From an uncultured Helicobacteraceae bacterium (GTDB taxonomy: Bacteria; Campylobacterota; Campylobacteria; Campylobacterales; Helicobacteraceae), in assembly GCA_944323755.1 (NCBI GenBank), contig CALUTR010000002.1, positions 186,001 through 250,000 of the forward strand: a stretch of DNA of 64,000 nucleotides. Reading direction: 5' to 3'. The notes beneath the pieces are model-generated. The model ran no database searches, had not been told where the DNA came from, and was given only the letters and a program-made list of their open reading frames with translations. The position numbers and the translations under genes are program-made. Below are positions 55,261-64,000 of this stretch, piece by piece. Within the stretch, counting starts at the first letter, position 1. Every line of letters starts with the position of its first letter.

Positions 55261-56275
55261 AAATCTTTTCTTTTATTTTTAATCCAAAACCACCTAAACC
55301 AATATAATGTCTATTTGCATGGGTAGATAAAAGTGTAAATTCATCAATTTTAAAATATTTAATTATCTGCGCTCCAATACCAATGTTTTTAGTTTCCAAT
55401 TCTTCATCATTTTTATTACCATTTATACAGATTAGATACCCACCATTATTTTTCAAAAATTCTATTGATTGCAATAAAATTTCAAATTCACCATTTTCAA
55501 GCAGTTGCAATGTATTATTAAATGTATGAAACTTTATATTATTATTTTCAATTGGAAATTTATAAACTATATGCCTATTTTCTAAGTGGTCTAAAAATAT
55601 ATATTTCATACATTTAACACCAAAAAATGAGACCTCCGCTTCTTCTATTTTATAAACTAGCTGTTCATATTGAAACCTATAATAAATCAAATCTGAAACA
55701 TACAGAATCTTTAAATGATGCTTCTTTGCAAATTCTAAAACAAAATCATCACCATTACTTGCCATTGTACCATCATCTTTCATTAATTCACATATTACTG
55801 AAACCGGCTTTAGTCCAGCTAATTTACATATATCTATACTAGCCTCTGTATGACCTGTCCTTTCTAAAACTCCACCATTTTTTGCAATTAAAGGGAATAT
55901 ATGACCTGGTCTAGCAAAATCACTTGGCTTAGAATTTTCATTACAAATTAACCTTATGGTCATATCTCGTTCAAATGCACTAACACCTGTTTTTGCATTT
56001 TTCGCATCAACAGATATAGTAAATGCTGTTTCATGATTTGAACTATTATTATTTACCATAAGTGGAAAATCTAACTTATCTGCTATTTCTTTTGTTATTG
56101 ATACACACAAAACACCTCTTGCTTGAGTTACTAAAAAATTCACCTTATCTGCACTGCTAAATTCACCTGCATACACAATATCACCTTCATTTTCCCTCTG
56201 CTCATCATCCATGATAATAATCATTTCACCATTTTGAATAGCCTTAATTGCTTCTTGCACCCTTTGAATCTGCAT
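55253..56275 (-). CDS. ribBA: 3,4-dihydroxy-2-butanone-4-phosphate synthase with degenerate GCH II domain
   Basis: Riboflavin synthesis enzyme. Residues 1-200 are the RibB domain with the acidic loop DDEQRENEGD and RPGHIFPLIAKNGGVLERTGHTEASID. The C-terminal 130 residues align with GTP cyclohydrolase II (NIGIGAQIIKYFKIDEFTLLS) but lack its zinc-binding cysteines, so that half is probably inactive. H. pylori HP0804 has the same arrangement and a separate ribA. Length 340. Confidence 0.93.
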   Translation of the reverse strand: MQIQRVQEAIKAIQNGEMIIIMDDEQRENEGDIVYAGEFSSADKVNFLVTQARGVLCVSITKEIADKLDFPLMVNNNSSNHETAFTISVDAKNAKTGVSAFERDMTIRLICNENSKPSDFARPGHIFPLIAKNGGVLERTGHTEASIDICKLAGLKPVSVICELMKDDGTMASNGDDFVLEFAKKHHLKILYVSDLIYYRFQYEQLVYKIEEAEVSFFGVKCMKYIFLDHLENRHIVYKFPIENNNIKFHTFNNTLQLLENGEFEILLQSIEFLKNNGGYLICINGNKNDEELETKNIGIGAQIIKYFKIDEFTLLSTHANRHYIGLGGFGLKIKEKILM

Positions 56276-56351
56276 AATTAAATCCTAAATAATTATATTA
56301 TTTTTAATCGATATGAATTATAACTAAAAAAATATTTAGCAATAAAAATGC

Positions 56352-56380
56352 TTGACATTAAAAGATAAAATAAATATAAT
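56352..56380 (+). promoter_or_regulatory. Promoter for tRNA-Gln/tRNA-fMet
   Basis: TTGACA (56352-56357) and TATAAT (56375-56380) with 17 nt between: a consensus sigma70 promoter 19 nt before tRNA-Gln. Confidence 0.85.
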
Positions 56381-56399
56381 TCGAACTTTTAAAAGTTAT

Positions 56400-56474
56400 T
56401 GGGGTATAGCCAAGTGGTAAGGCAGCTGGTTTTGGTCCAGCCATTCAGAGGTTCGAATCCTTTTACCCCAGCCA
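56400..56474 (+). tRNA. tRNA-Gln (TTG)
   Basis: Acceptor TGGGGTA/TACCCCA, anticodon TTG in the GGTTTTGGTCC arm, T-arm GTTCGAATC, encoded CCA. Confidence 0.97.
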
Positions 56475-56516
56475 CTTACAAAATCATATTCAATTTCAAT
56501 CACAATTATCCATTAT

Positions 56517-56593
<77 letters not shown>

Positions 56594-56789
56594 AATCAAA
56601 TTTACAAATTACAAAACACATATAAATTCTGCATTTAAAACTTTAATATAACCCATAATTTTATAAAAATTTAGTTTTTATTTACCCTTTGAATAATCGA
56701 TATTTACGCATATATGAATATTTTTTACAAATACAATATATAAATATAAATATATTGCTAATATCAATGATTAATATTAAAATTGAGGC

Positions 56790-56810
56790 AATCTTAAGAA
56801 ATTTAAGATT
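56790..56810 (+). promoter_or_regulatory. Inverted repeat before the cytochrome gene
   Basis: AATCTTAA and TTAAGATT, five bases apart, lie about 20 nt before the ATG, partly against the AGGGAG ribosome binding site. It could be an operator or an mRNA hairpin. Confidence 0.35.
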
Positions 56811-56831
56811 AATTTTATTTTAGGGAGAATT

Positions 56832-57404
56832 ATGGTTAAAGGGAAATTATTATGCATTATTGCATGTTTTACAACTATTTCTTTTGGAGTTGATTATACA
56901 ACAAGTGTAAGCTCACTATATAATGAAGGTAGTCAAAAGGTGGTTGGTAGACTCTTGCCAACAGTTGAAGTAGAAATCATAGAAAAAGTTGGTGATAAAG
57001 TAAAAATTACATTTGAAGGATATATACAAGATGGTGCAGAAAATGCGATATATTTTGTCCCAAATCGTAGAATCTTAGTTGCTGGAATTACAAAAAATAC
57101 AAAATTTGATTACGAGGTAGTTGATACAATCAAAGATAATGGAAAAGTATGGAAAAAAATTAAAACTACATTTTTAAGCGATGAAGATGAATTCACAAAA
57201 GATGTCAATATGCTATACAAACAAGCAGATACAATGTATGTGGATAATTGTTCAATATGCCACGCTCTGCACGACAAAAAAGAATTTAATGCAAACCAAT
57301 GGCCTAGTATAGTTAATTCAATGCTAAGCAGAACAGCGATCTCAAAGCAAGATAGCTATATATTAATTCAATATCTACAAAAAAACGCAAAAGATATGCA
57401 ATAA
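56832..57404 (+). CDS. Monohaem c-type cytochrome, electron donor to TorA-like reductase
   Basis: Signal peptide (GKLLCIIACFTTISFGV) and one haem site CSICH (Cys140, Cys143, His144) in the C-terminal part of a 190-residue periplasmic protein. The organisation matches C. jejuni Cj0265c, which supplies electrons to the neighbouring S/N-oxide reductase. The N-terminal 110 residues form a beta-rich domain. It lies 9 nt upstream of the reductase. Confidence 0.9.
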   Translation: MVKGKLLCIIACFTTISFGVDYTTSVSSLYNEGSQKVVGRLLPTVEVEIIEKVGDKVKITFEGYIQDGAENAIYFVPNRRILVAGITKNTKFDYEVVDTIKDNGKVWKKIKTTFLSDEDEFTKDVNMLYKQADTMYVDNCSICHALHDKKEFNANQWPSIVNSMLSRTAISKQDSYILIQYLQKNAKDMQ

Positions 57405-57413
57405 AGGAAACAA

Positions 57414-59894
57414 ATGAAGAATATAAACAGGAGAAGTTTTTTAAAACTAGGAGCGGTATTTGCAGCGATACCATTTATAGATAATGCTACAAATAGAAGT
57501 CAATTATTTGCAAATAGTAATATAGAATCTTATTCTATAAATTTAGTAAAAAATGGAGAAGTCATCACGGGAGCACATTGGGGAATCTTAAAAGTAACGA
57601 TCAAAGATGGTAAAGTTATATCATCAAAAAATGCAATAGAAAACAAAACAAATAATCCATTGCAAAGTGTTACAAAAGACTTGATATATACAGATTCAAG
57701 AATAAGATATCCAATGGTCAGAAAAAGCTATTTAGAAAATCCAGATAGCCCAAAACCAGAATTAAGAGGTAAAGATGAATGGGTAAAGGTAGATTACCAA
57801 ACTGCAATCAAATTAATTGCACAAGAATTAAAAAAGACATATAGAGATAAAGGAGCAAGCGGAATATATGCTGGAAGCTATGGCTGGTATAGTCCTGGAA
57901 GAATGCATAACTGCCGAGTATTATTATGGAGATTTTTAAATTTAACTGGTGGTTTTGTAGGTAGCACCGGAGATTATTCAACTGGTGCATCACAAGTTAT
58001 TATGCCACATGTAACAGGAACTATAGAAGTGTATGAACAACAAACCTCTTGGGATTTAGTGCTAAGCGACTCTAAAGTTGTTGTTATTTGGGGAGCAAAT
58101 CCTTTAGCTACATTAAGACTTGCATGGGGGATTACAGATTCTGAAGGTATTGAATATCTAAAAAAACTAAAAGATTCTAAGAAAACAATCATTCATATAG
58201 ACCCAATATATAATGAAACTGCTCAAATGCTAAATGCAGAGTGGATAGCACCAATCCCAAATACAGATGTAGCATTAATGCTTGGTATAGCACATACAAT
58301 GTATAAAAATAACAAATATGATAAAGACTTCATAGAAAATTATACAAATGGATTTGATAAATTTTTAGAATATCTACTTGGAAAAACTGATAAAACGCCA
58401 AAAGATGCAAAATGGGCTTCTAAAATCACTGGAGTTAGTGAAAAGACAATCAATGATTTAGCAAATACAATGTTTGATAATAGAACTATGCTTTTATCTG
58501 GCTGGGGTATGCAAAGAGGTCATCATGGAGAACAACCACATTGGATGCTTGTAACATTAGCGTGTATGATCGGACAGATAGGGCTACCTGGTGGTGGATT
58601 TGGCTTATCATATCACTATTCAAATGGTGGTGTGCCTACAGCTAAAGCTCCTATACCAAGTGGAATGACTTCTGGAAGTAATACTGGAAATGCTGCATGG
58701 TTAGAACAAGCATCAAAAGTAAATATACCTGTTGCAAGAATTGCTGATATGCTATTAAATCCAGGTAAGACAATAGATGTTAATGGTAAAAAAGTGACAT
58801 ATACAGATATTGATTTTATATATTGGGCTGGTGGTAATCCGCTTGTTCACCATCAAAATACAAATAACTTATTAAAGGCTTGGAAAAAACCAAGAACTAT
58901 AGTAGTGCATGATCCATACTGGACGCCAACTGCAAGACATGCTGATATTGTGATGCCAATTACAACTTTATATGAAAGAAATGATATATCACTTACTGGA
59001 GATTATTCAAATCTAAACTTAGTACCGATGAAGCAACTTGTAGAGAAAGAGTATGGAAGCATAGATGATTATCAAGTATTTTGCGATCTAGCAAAAGAAT
59101 TTAATGTCTTTGATAAATTTAGTGAGAATAAAAATGAAATGCAATGGATTGAAGAATTCTACAATACTGCATTAAATCAAGCAAAATCACTAAAAATAAA
59201 TATGCCTACATTTAAAGAATTCTGGGAAGCAAATAAGCCACTAACATTTGAAGTTCCTTATGAAAATACAGAATTTATACGATACAAAGATTTTAGAGAT
59301 GATCCTATATTAAACCCACTTGGAACACCATCTGGGCTAATAGAAATATATTCAGAAACAATTGAAAAAATGAAATATGACGATTGCAAAGCGCACCCAA
59401 TGTGGTTTGAGCCAATAGAGTGGCTTGGAATGAAAAATAAACCTGCAGAATTCCATCTAATTAGTTCACACCCTGCAGATAGACTACATAGTCAATTAAA
59501 CAATACAAGCCTAAGAAACACATATGCTATAAATGATAGAGAGCCAATATGGATAAACCCAAAAGATGCGAGCAAAAAGGGTATCAAAGATGGTGATATT
59601 GTCAGAGTGTTTAATGCAAGAGGGCAAATACTTGCGGGTGCAAAACTAACAAAAAATATAAGAGAAGGTGTTGTTAAAATCAGTGAAGGAGCGTGGTATA
59701 ACCCAGAAAATGAAGGAGAAATTGGATCACTTTGTAAAAATGGTTGTGCAAATGTGTTAACAATTGATATACCAACATCAAAACTAGCAAATGGAAATAT
59801 CTCTCATACAGCACTAGTAAATATTGAAAAATACAAAGGTAAAGCAAAAGAAGTAGATGTTTTCAAACAGCCAACAAAAATTTCTAGCTTGTAA
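57414..59894 (+). CDS. TorA/BisC-type S- and N-oxide reductase
   Basis: Periplasmic molybdoenzyme of 826 residues with a Tat signal (NRRSFLKLG, residues 5-13) and the DMSO-reductase-family fold. Ser189 in TGDYSTGAS is the expected molybdenum ligand, as in TorA and DmsA; there is no N-terminal iron-sulfur motif, as in TorA/BisC. Further blocks: WGMQRGHHGEQPHWMLV and HDPYWTPTARHADIVMP. Matches C. jejuni Cj0264c, which reduces TMAO and DMSO with Cj0265c. Co-transcribed with the cytochrome. A perfect hairpin follows. Confidence 0.95.
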   Translation: MKNINRRSFLKLGAVFAAIPFIDNATNRSQLFANSNIESYSINLVKNGEVITGAHWGILKVTIKDGKVISSKNAIENKTNNPLQSVTKDLIYTDSRIRYPMVRKSYLENPDSPKPELRGKDEWVKVDYQTAIKLIAQELKKTYRDKGASGIYAGSYGWYSPGRMHNCRVLLWRFLNLTGGFVGSTGDYSTGASQVIMPHVTGTIEVYEQQTSWDLVLSDSKVVVIWGANPLATLRLAWGITDSEGIEYLKKLKDSKKTIIHIDPIYNETAQMLNAEWIAPIPNTDVALMLGIAHTMYKNNKYDKDFIENYTNGFDKFLEYLLGKTDKTPKDAKWASKITGVSEKTINDLANTMFDNRTMLLSGWGMQRGHHGEQPHWMLVTLACMIGQIGLPGGGFGLSYHYSNGGVPTAKAPIPSGMTSGSNTGNAAWLEQASKVNIPVARIADMLLNPGKTIDVNGKKVTYTDIDFIYWAGGNPLVHHQNTNNLLKAWKKPRTIVVHDPYWTPTARHADIVMPITTLYERNDISLTGDYSNLNLVPMKQLVEKEYGSIDDYQVFCDLAKEFNVFDKFSENKNEMQWIEEFYNTALNQAKSLKINMPTFKEFWEANKPLTFEVPYENTEFIRYKDFRDDPILNPLGTPSGLIEIYSETIEKMKYDDCKAHPMWFEPIEWLGMKNKPAEFHLISSHPADRLHSQLNNTSLRNTYAINDREPIWINPKDASKKGIKDGDIVRVFNARGQILAGAKLTKNIREGVVKISEGAWYNPENEGEIGSLCKNGCANVLTIDIPTSKLANGNISHTALVNIEKYKGKAKEVDVFKQPTKISSL

Positions 59895-59898
59895 AATT

Positions 59899-59925
59899 AA
59901 GATTCTATGGAATCCATAGAATCTT
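59899..59925 (+). terminator. Hairpin after the reductase gene
   Basis: AAGATTCTATGGA and TCCATAGAATCTT form a 13-bp stem with a one-base gap, 5 nt past the stop. A-rich sequence on the plus strand follows instead of a T-run. Confidence 0.5.
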
Positions 59926-59951
59926 AAAGAGCAAAATAATATTACACTGCA

Positions 59952-59957
59952 TATAAT
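59952..59957 (+). promoter_or_regulatory. -10 box for hemD
   Basis: TATAAT in TGCATATAATTCT, with a leader of about 38 nt to the hemD ATG. Confidence 0.5.
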
Positions 59958-59999
59958 TCTTAATTTAATCTCAAAATCATTGCAAAATTAGGGGATAAA

Positions 60000-60662
60000 A
60001 TGAGAGATATAGTGTTGATTGGTTCTAAAGAAGAGGCAAATGTAAAATCATTAGTTGTAAGTGAGATAGAATTACTTGAATTTCCATTAAATCTAGTAAA
60101 TATAGACGCATTGATTTTCACCTCAAGATATGCGATTTCCTCTCTTGTAAATAATGCAAATAAATTAAATGATAATACTTGGCAAAAAATTCCTAGCTTT
60201 GTAATAGGAAAATCTAGTGCAGATTATTTAATAAAAATGGGTGGCACGATAGAATATATAGGCGAAGATTCGCATGGTGATGGCTTTGCAAATGAAATCA
60301 TTCCTCTTTTAAAAAATCGCGAACCTCTATATATAAGAGCAAAAAAAATAGTATCACACATCAATGAAAAATTAATTCAACACAAAATTAAACTACACGA
60401 AGTGGTAGGATATGAGAATAAAGTAAAAAAAATAGATTCAAAATTAGCCCCAGAACCAAACTCAATTTTAATATTTACTGCTCCAAGCCATTATAAGGCA
60501 TTTCTATCTAATTTTAAATGGGACGGAAGCTATATTGCAGTTGCAATAGGTATGACAACATTTGGCGTTTTTGATGCTGGAGTAAATGCATTTGTATCAC
60601 CAAAACAAAGTATACAAGCTTGTGTAGAATTCGCAAAAGAATTAAATACGAGATTACCATGA
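60000..60662 (+). CDS. hemD: Uroporphyrinogen-III synthase
   Basis: Closes and flips ring D to give uroporphyrinogen III. HemD proteins are weakly conserved; recognisable parts are the N-terminal LIFTSRYAISSL, the domain linker PLYIRAKKIVSHI and ILIFTAPSHYKAFLSNF. Length of 220 is usual. Ends with ATGA overlap into xseA. hemE is also in this window, giving two consecutive pathway enzymes. Confidence 0.85.
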   Translation: MRDIVLIGSKEEANVKSLVVSEIELLEFPLNLVNIDALIFTSRYAISSLVNNANKLNDNTWQKIPSFVIGKSSADYLIKMGGTIEYIGEDSHGDGFANEIIPLLKNREPLYIRAKKIVSHINEKLIQHKIKLHEVVGYENKVKKIDSKLAPEPNSILIFTAPSHYKAFLSNFKWDGSYIAVAIGMTTFGVFDAGVNAFVSPKQSIQACVEFAKELNTRLP

Positions 60663-62014
60663 ATATACTAAGTGTTACGCAGCTAACAGAACAAATCAAA
60701 CAAACATTAACAAACTATTTTGATCAAATTCAAATTCAAGGTGAAATTGGAAATCTAACAGATCATACAAGCGGACATTGCTATTTCACACTAAAAGATT
60801 CAAATGCGAGCATAAAGTGCGTTCTTTTTAAAGGTGTGAGGGCAAAGCTTAGTAATATCACTTTAAAAACAGATATGCAAGTAATAGTAACTGGAAATTT
60901 AAGCATATATGAAAGCAGAGGAGAGTATCAAATCATATGCTCAAATATAAAAGAAGATGGTATCGGAAACTTAGCAATAAAGTTTGAGAAATTAAAAGAG
61001 AAATTAAAAGAGAAAGGATATTTCAATTCCAATATAAAAAAAGATATTCCAAAATTTCCCAAAAAAATTGCATTAATAACATCATCAAGTGGGGCAGCGC
61101 TAAAAGATATGAAATTTGTAGCAAATAGACGCTGGAATCTTGTAAAATTTGTGATATTTGATACATTAGTGCAGGGCAATGAAGCAAAATATATGATCGC
61201 AAAAAATATCAAAGCTGCAGATTCTATGGGATTTGATATAATCGTTTTAGCGCGTGGTGGAGGTAGCCTTGAGGATTTATGGGCATTTAATGAAGAGATT
61301 GTAATTGAAGCAATATATCAAGCAAAAACACCAATAGTATCAGCAATAGGACACGAAATAGATACACCACTTAGTGATTTTGCAAGCGATTTGAGAGCAC
61401 CAACGCCATCTGCTTGTATGGAAATGATACTACCAGATCAAAATGAATGGTTAATGAAACTTAGCGACTTGCTTGATAATATCAATAACGCCGAATATAA
61501 AAATCTACTTAAATTAAAAGAAATGCTTGATTCTATGAAATCAAAAATAGGATTTTTTAGATTTAATTTTCAAAACCTAAACAAACAATTAGATTCTATG
61601 AAAAACACACTAAATCATACAATGAGCGTGTTTCTAAATCATAAAATAGACGCAACAAAGAATCTAGCAAGAGATTTGCATTTTAATCACAAAAATATAT
61701 ATCCAGCAAGAATGCAAAATATATATTTATTAAAATATGCGCTACATAATTCATTTGCGACATTTATATCAAAGAAAACAAACTATACAAAAGAAGAATT
61801 AGATTCCAAATTTTATATTTTTTTAAATAACAAATATCAAAACATAGAAAATCTAAAATTATTGCTAAATGCAAGAGATCCAAAGAATCAGCACAAAAAA
61901 GGATATGCACAAATCACTATAAATAATAAAATATTATCACTAAATGAAGTAAAAAAAGGCGATACAATCACACTAAGTGATGGTATCACCTCAAAAGAAG
62001 CAAAAATATTATAG
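60659..62014 (+). CDS. xseA: Exodeoxyribonuclease VII large subunit
   Basis: Single-strand DNA exonuclease with XseB. N-terminal OB-fold (IQIQGEIGNLTDHTSGHCYFTLKD), the catalytic core with KFPKKIALITSSSGAALKD and LARGGGSLEDLWAFNEE, SAIGHEIDTPLSDFASDLRAPTPSA, then a long coiled-coil. The ATG at 60659 overlaps the hemD stop (ATGA); the upstream in-frame codon would lie inside hemD. The last 6 nt overlap the convergent transporter gene. Confidence 0.96.
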   Translation: MNILSVTQLTEQIKQTLTNYFDQIQIQGEIGNLTDHTSGHCYFTLKDSNASIKCVLFKGVRAKLSNITLKTDMQVIVTGNLSIYESRGEYQIICSNIKEDGIGNLAIKFEKLKEKLKEKGYFNSNIKKDIPKFPKKIALITSSSGAALKDMKFVANRRWNLVKFVIFDTLVQGNEAKYMIAKNIKAADSMGFDIIVLARGGGSLEDLWAFNEEIVIEAIYQAKTPIVSAIGHEIDTPLSDFASDLRAPTPSACMEMILPDQNEWLMKLSDLLDNINNAEYKNLLKLKEMLDSMKSKIGFFRFNFQNLNKQLDSMKNTLNHTMSVFLNHKIDATKNLARDLHFNHKNIYPARMQNIYLLKYALHNSFATFISKKTNYTKEELDSKFYIFLNNKYQNIENLKLLLNARDPKNQHKKGYAQITINNKILSLNEVKKGDTITLSDGITSKEAKIL

Positions 62015-63466
62015 CCATCTATATGCTACATATTTAACCCAAGGAATACAAATCACCAAAAATACCACAAGGTAAATCATTCCAAAGATGAATCCTAATT
62101 TCCAAAAATCTTTACCACTTACATAACCAGAACCAAACCAAACAGGCGAAGGTCCTGTCCCATACGGAGTAATGATACCCATAATACCAAGAGATAACAT
62201 CAAAAATAATGTAAGATGCCTAACATCAATACCATTGATTGTCTCTGCAACAGCAATAAACAATGCAAGCAATGCGGTAACATGGGCGGTTGTGCTAGCA
62301 AAGAAATAATGCAATAAATAAAATAGCACTATCAAACCTATCATAGCTTCTAATGGAGCAAAAGTGCCTAGATATTTACCACCAAGATCAGCTATAAAAT
62401 TTAAGAATCCAACATTTTTTAAGCCACCAGCAAGAGTAATCAATGATCCAAACCAAGCCAACACACCCCAAGCCGCTTTATTCCCAAGCACATCATCCCA
62501 AGTAATAATATTTAATAACACCATAGCAATCATCACACTAAGGGCAACAGTTGTAGCATTGACATTAAATGAATCTCCAAATATCCAAAACACTAACGCA
62601 AAAACTGCAAGTCCTATCATATACCATTCTTTTAAAGTCATAGAGCCTATATTGCTTAACTCTTCACTAGCCCATTTTGATGCTTCTTTTGAACCTTTTG
62701 AAGTTGGTGGATAAAATACATATGTCAAATATGGCGTAGCAAGAAATAAAATAAGACCTGCAGGTAAAAATGCCATAAACCACCCAAACCAACTTATAGC
62801 TTCAACGCCACTTTTTGTGGCAGTTTCCATAGCAAGCAAATTTGGAGCTAAACCTGTAAAAAACATAGAGCTAGTTACACAAGTAGAAGCAAGAGATACC
62901 CATACCAAATAACCTCCTATTTTTCGTGGTTCATTATCTGGATAACTACCAACCATAGGTGGTATAGAATTAACAATAGGGTAGAGTATGCCGCCACTTC
63001 TTGCTGAATTTGATGGTATAAATGGAGCTAAGATTCCATCTGCAATAGCAATAGCATATCCAAGACCAAGAGTTGTTTTACCAAGTAATTTTACAAGAAT
63101 TAAAGCTATCCTTTTACCAAGTCCACTTTTTTGATACCCAAGACCAATCATAAAAGCAGCAAATATAAGCCAAACTGTGGAATTTGCAAAACCTGCCAAC
63201 CCCCAAGATACAGCTTCACTTGACTTTATAACCTTACTTACATCACCACTTCCTGCTGGCCCAATCTTAAACCATATACAAATACCAACACCAATAAGAC
63301 CAACTAATGCAGCTGGAATTGGCTCTAATATTAATCCAACTACAACACCAATAAAAATACTAAAATAAAGCCAAGTATTCTGACTTAAGCCTTCTGGTGT
63401 AGGCAAAATAAAAATTACTACAGCTACAAAAACTGGAGCAAATAACTTTATATACTTTGTCATCAA
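62009..63466 (-). CDS. DASS-family (SLC13) dicarboxylate/anion transporter
   Basis: About 12 transmembrane helices over 485 residues. The DASS pattern is clear: PFIPSNSARSGGILYPI in the first half and the SLGIMGIITPYGTGPSPVWFGSGYV block in the second, near the substrate and sodium sites. Such proteins carry 2-oxoglutarate, malate, succinate, citrate or tartrate; H. pylori HP0214 is a related transporter. Substrate cannot be told from sequence here. Stands alone at the 3' side, converging with xseA. Confidence 0.92.
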   Translation of the reverse strand: MMTKYIKLFAPVFVAVVIFILPTPEGLSQNTWLYFSIFIGVVVGLILEPIPAALVGLIGVGICIWFKIGPAGSGDVSKVIKSSEAVSWGLAGFANSTVWLIFAAFMIGLGYQKSGLGKRIALILVKLLGKTTLGLGYAIAIADGILAPFIPSNSARSGGILYPIVNSIPPMVGSYPDNEPRKIGGYLVWVSLASTCVTSSMFFTGLAPNLLAMETATKSGVEAISWFGWFMAFLPAGLILFLATPYLTYVFYPPTSKGSKEASKWASEELSNIGSMTLKEWYMIGLAVFALVFWIFGDSFNVNATTVALSVMIAMVLLNIITWDDVLGNKAAWGVLAWFGSLITLAGGLKNVGFLNFIADLGGKYLGTFAPLEAMIGLIVLFYLLHYFFASTTAHVTALLALFIAVAETINGIDVRHLTLFLMLSLGIMGIITPYGTGPSPVWFGSGYVSGKDFWKLGFIFGMIYLVVFLVICIPWVKYVAYRWL

Positions 63467-63588
63467 TCCTCCCTTTGTTTCAAATGGAACTATTATATAT
63501 CTATTTTACAAAAGAGATTTAAGTCTATATCAAAATTTGCTATTATTTGTGTTTTATTTTTAGGTTTGAGATTATTATTTAAGTAAGT

Positions 63589-64000
63589 ATGTTTATGTTT
63601 AAAATTATAAAAATTTGTCTAATTATTTCATTTATCAGCATATCGATTATAAAAGCAAATAACACAACGCAACTACTACAAAATGCAAAAGAATACAAGC
63701 CATCTACATATTATGAACCAAGTAATAGAGGTGGATACTTAGGATTAAGTATAGGATTGATAGGTATTAGTTCACTTGCTGCTGCAGGGCTATTGTATAT
63801 AATGCCTGAAAGTGTAACAAAATGGGATAGAGATGATATTAATGATATCTTTAATAAATGGAAAAAACGAACAAAACAAGGACCTATAGTAGATAGCGAT
63901 GAATTATGGCTAAACTACATTGCACATCCATATTTTGGGGCACTTTATTATTTACAGCCAAGAATGGCGGGATTTGACTGGAATGTATCTGCATTATTCT
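63589..64000 (+). CDS. DUF3943-type protein, 3' end outside window
   Basis: The frame is open to the end of the window. Starts at 63589 or the ATG two codons later (63595). An N-terminal signal or anchor (IIKICLIISFISISIIKAN), then a second hydrophobic stretch (about 48-68) and the segment LNYIAHPYFGALYYLQPRMAG, which I recall as typical of DUF3943. Function unknown. Confidence 0.65.
   Translation, partial: MFMFKIIKICLIISFISISIIKANNTTQLLQNAKEYKPSTYYEPSNRGGYLGLSIGLIGISSLAAAGLLYIMPESVTKWDRDDINDIFNKWKKRTKQGPIVDSDELWLNYIAHPYFGALYYLQPRMAGFDWNVSALF

Overview
The window is AT-rich chromosomal DNA from a Campylobacterota bacterium, most likely an enteric-type Helicobacter or close relative. The gene order supports this: several short blocks match, from memory, the Helicobacter pylori order (rpsA-small protein-serA; gyrA-small protein-flgR; TolC-like/HlyD-like/two ABC-2 permeases; HIT-murF-hydrolase-ddl; purD-RDD-lptD-phosphoribosyltransferase-pnp-atpE). 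Other genes look like Campylobacter jejuni genes: the cysteine-binding lipoprotein CjaA, the TorA-like reductase with its monohaem cytochrome, and the type II-C CRISPR-Cas locus. Start codons are often TTG, and sigma70-type -10 boxes (TATAAT, TACAAT) are clear in front of tRNAs and several genes.

Layout. 1-9.2 kb: end of a YaaA-family gene, a large unknown exported protein, the serA/rpsA block, rplT-rpmI, cjaA and an asparaginase. 9.2-16.2 kb: hemE, then flagellar control genes (flgJ-like, flgS, flgR) around gyrA. 16.2-20.9 kb: a tripartite ABC-2 type exporter with no ATPase gene. 20.9-26.5 kb: azlCD, nadD, rsfS, a polysaccharide-polymerase-like gene with a G8 tract, a Wzz-like protein, a radical SAM protein and an ankyrin protein. 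26.5-30.2 kb: tRNA-Asn, asd and an unusually long FadL-type porin. 30.2-39.7 kb: a long minus-strand run holding HIT, murF, hydrolase, ddl, three glycosyltransferases, a two-component system, a possible barstar-like protein and a DUF1104-type periplasmic protein. 39.8-49 kb: fcl, an outer membrane protein, a structured RNA in front of purD, then the purD-to-atpE block.

49-55.3 kb is the accessory region. It has two tRNA-Leu genes, a C9 tract, gene remnants, and a type II-C CRISPR-Cas system (cas9-cas1-cas2, tracrRNA, seven repeats) next to a broken outer membrane protein gene. cas9 has two single-base frameshifts, both in A-runs, although all catalytic motifs are present. The genes in this region look compositionally different from the rest. 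55.3-64 kb returns to core genes: ribBA, tRNA-Gln and tRNA-fMet, the cytochrome/TorA-like reductase pair, hemD, xseA, a DASS transporter and the start of a DUF3943 protein.

Points most worth following: Ile at the GyrA position where C. jejuni T86I gives fluoroquinolone resistance; the frameshifted cas9; a likely phase-variable EpsG-like polymerase (G8) and an A9 tract in flgR; a sigma54 promoter in front of flgJ-flgS that implies positive feedback on the flagellar kinase; and a 200-nt rod-like RNA in front of purD.
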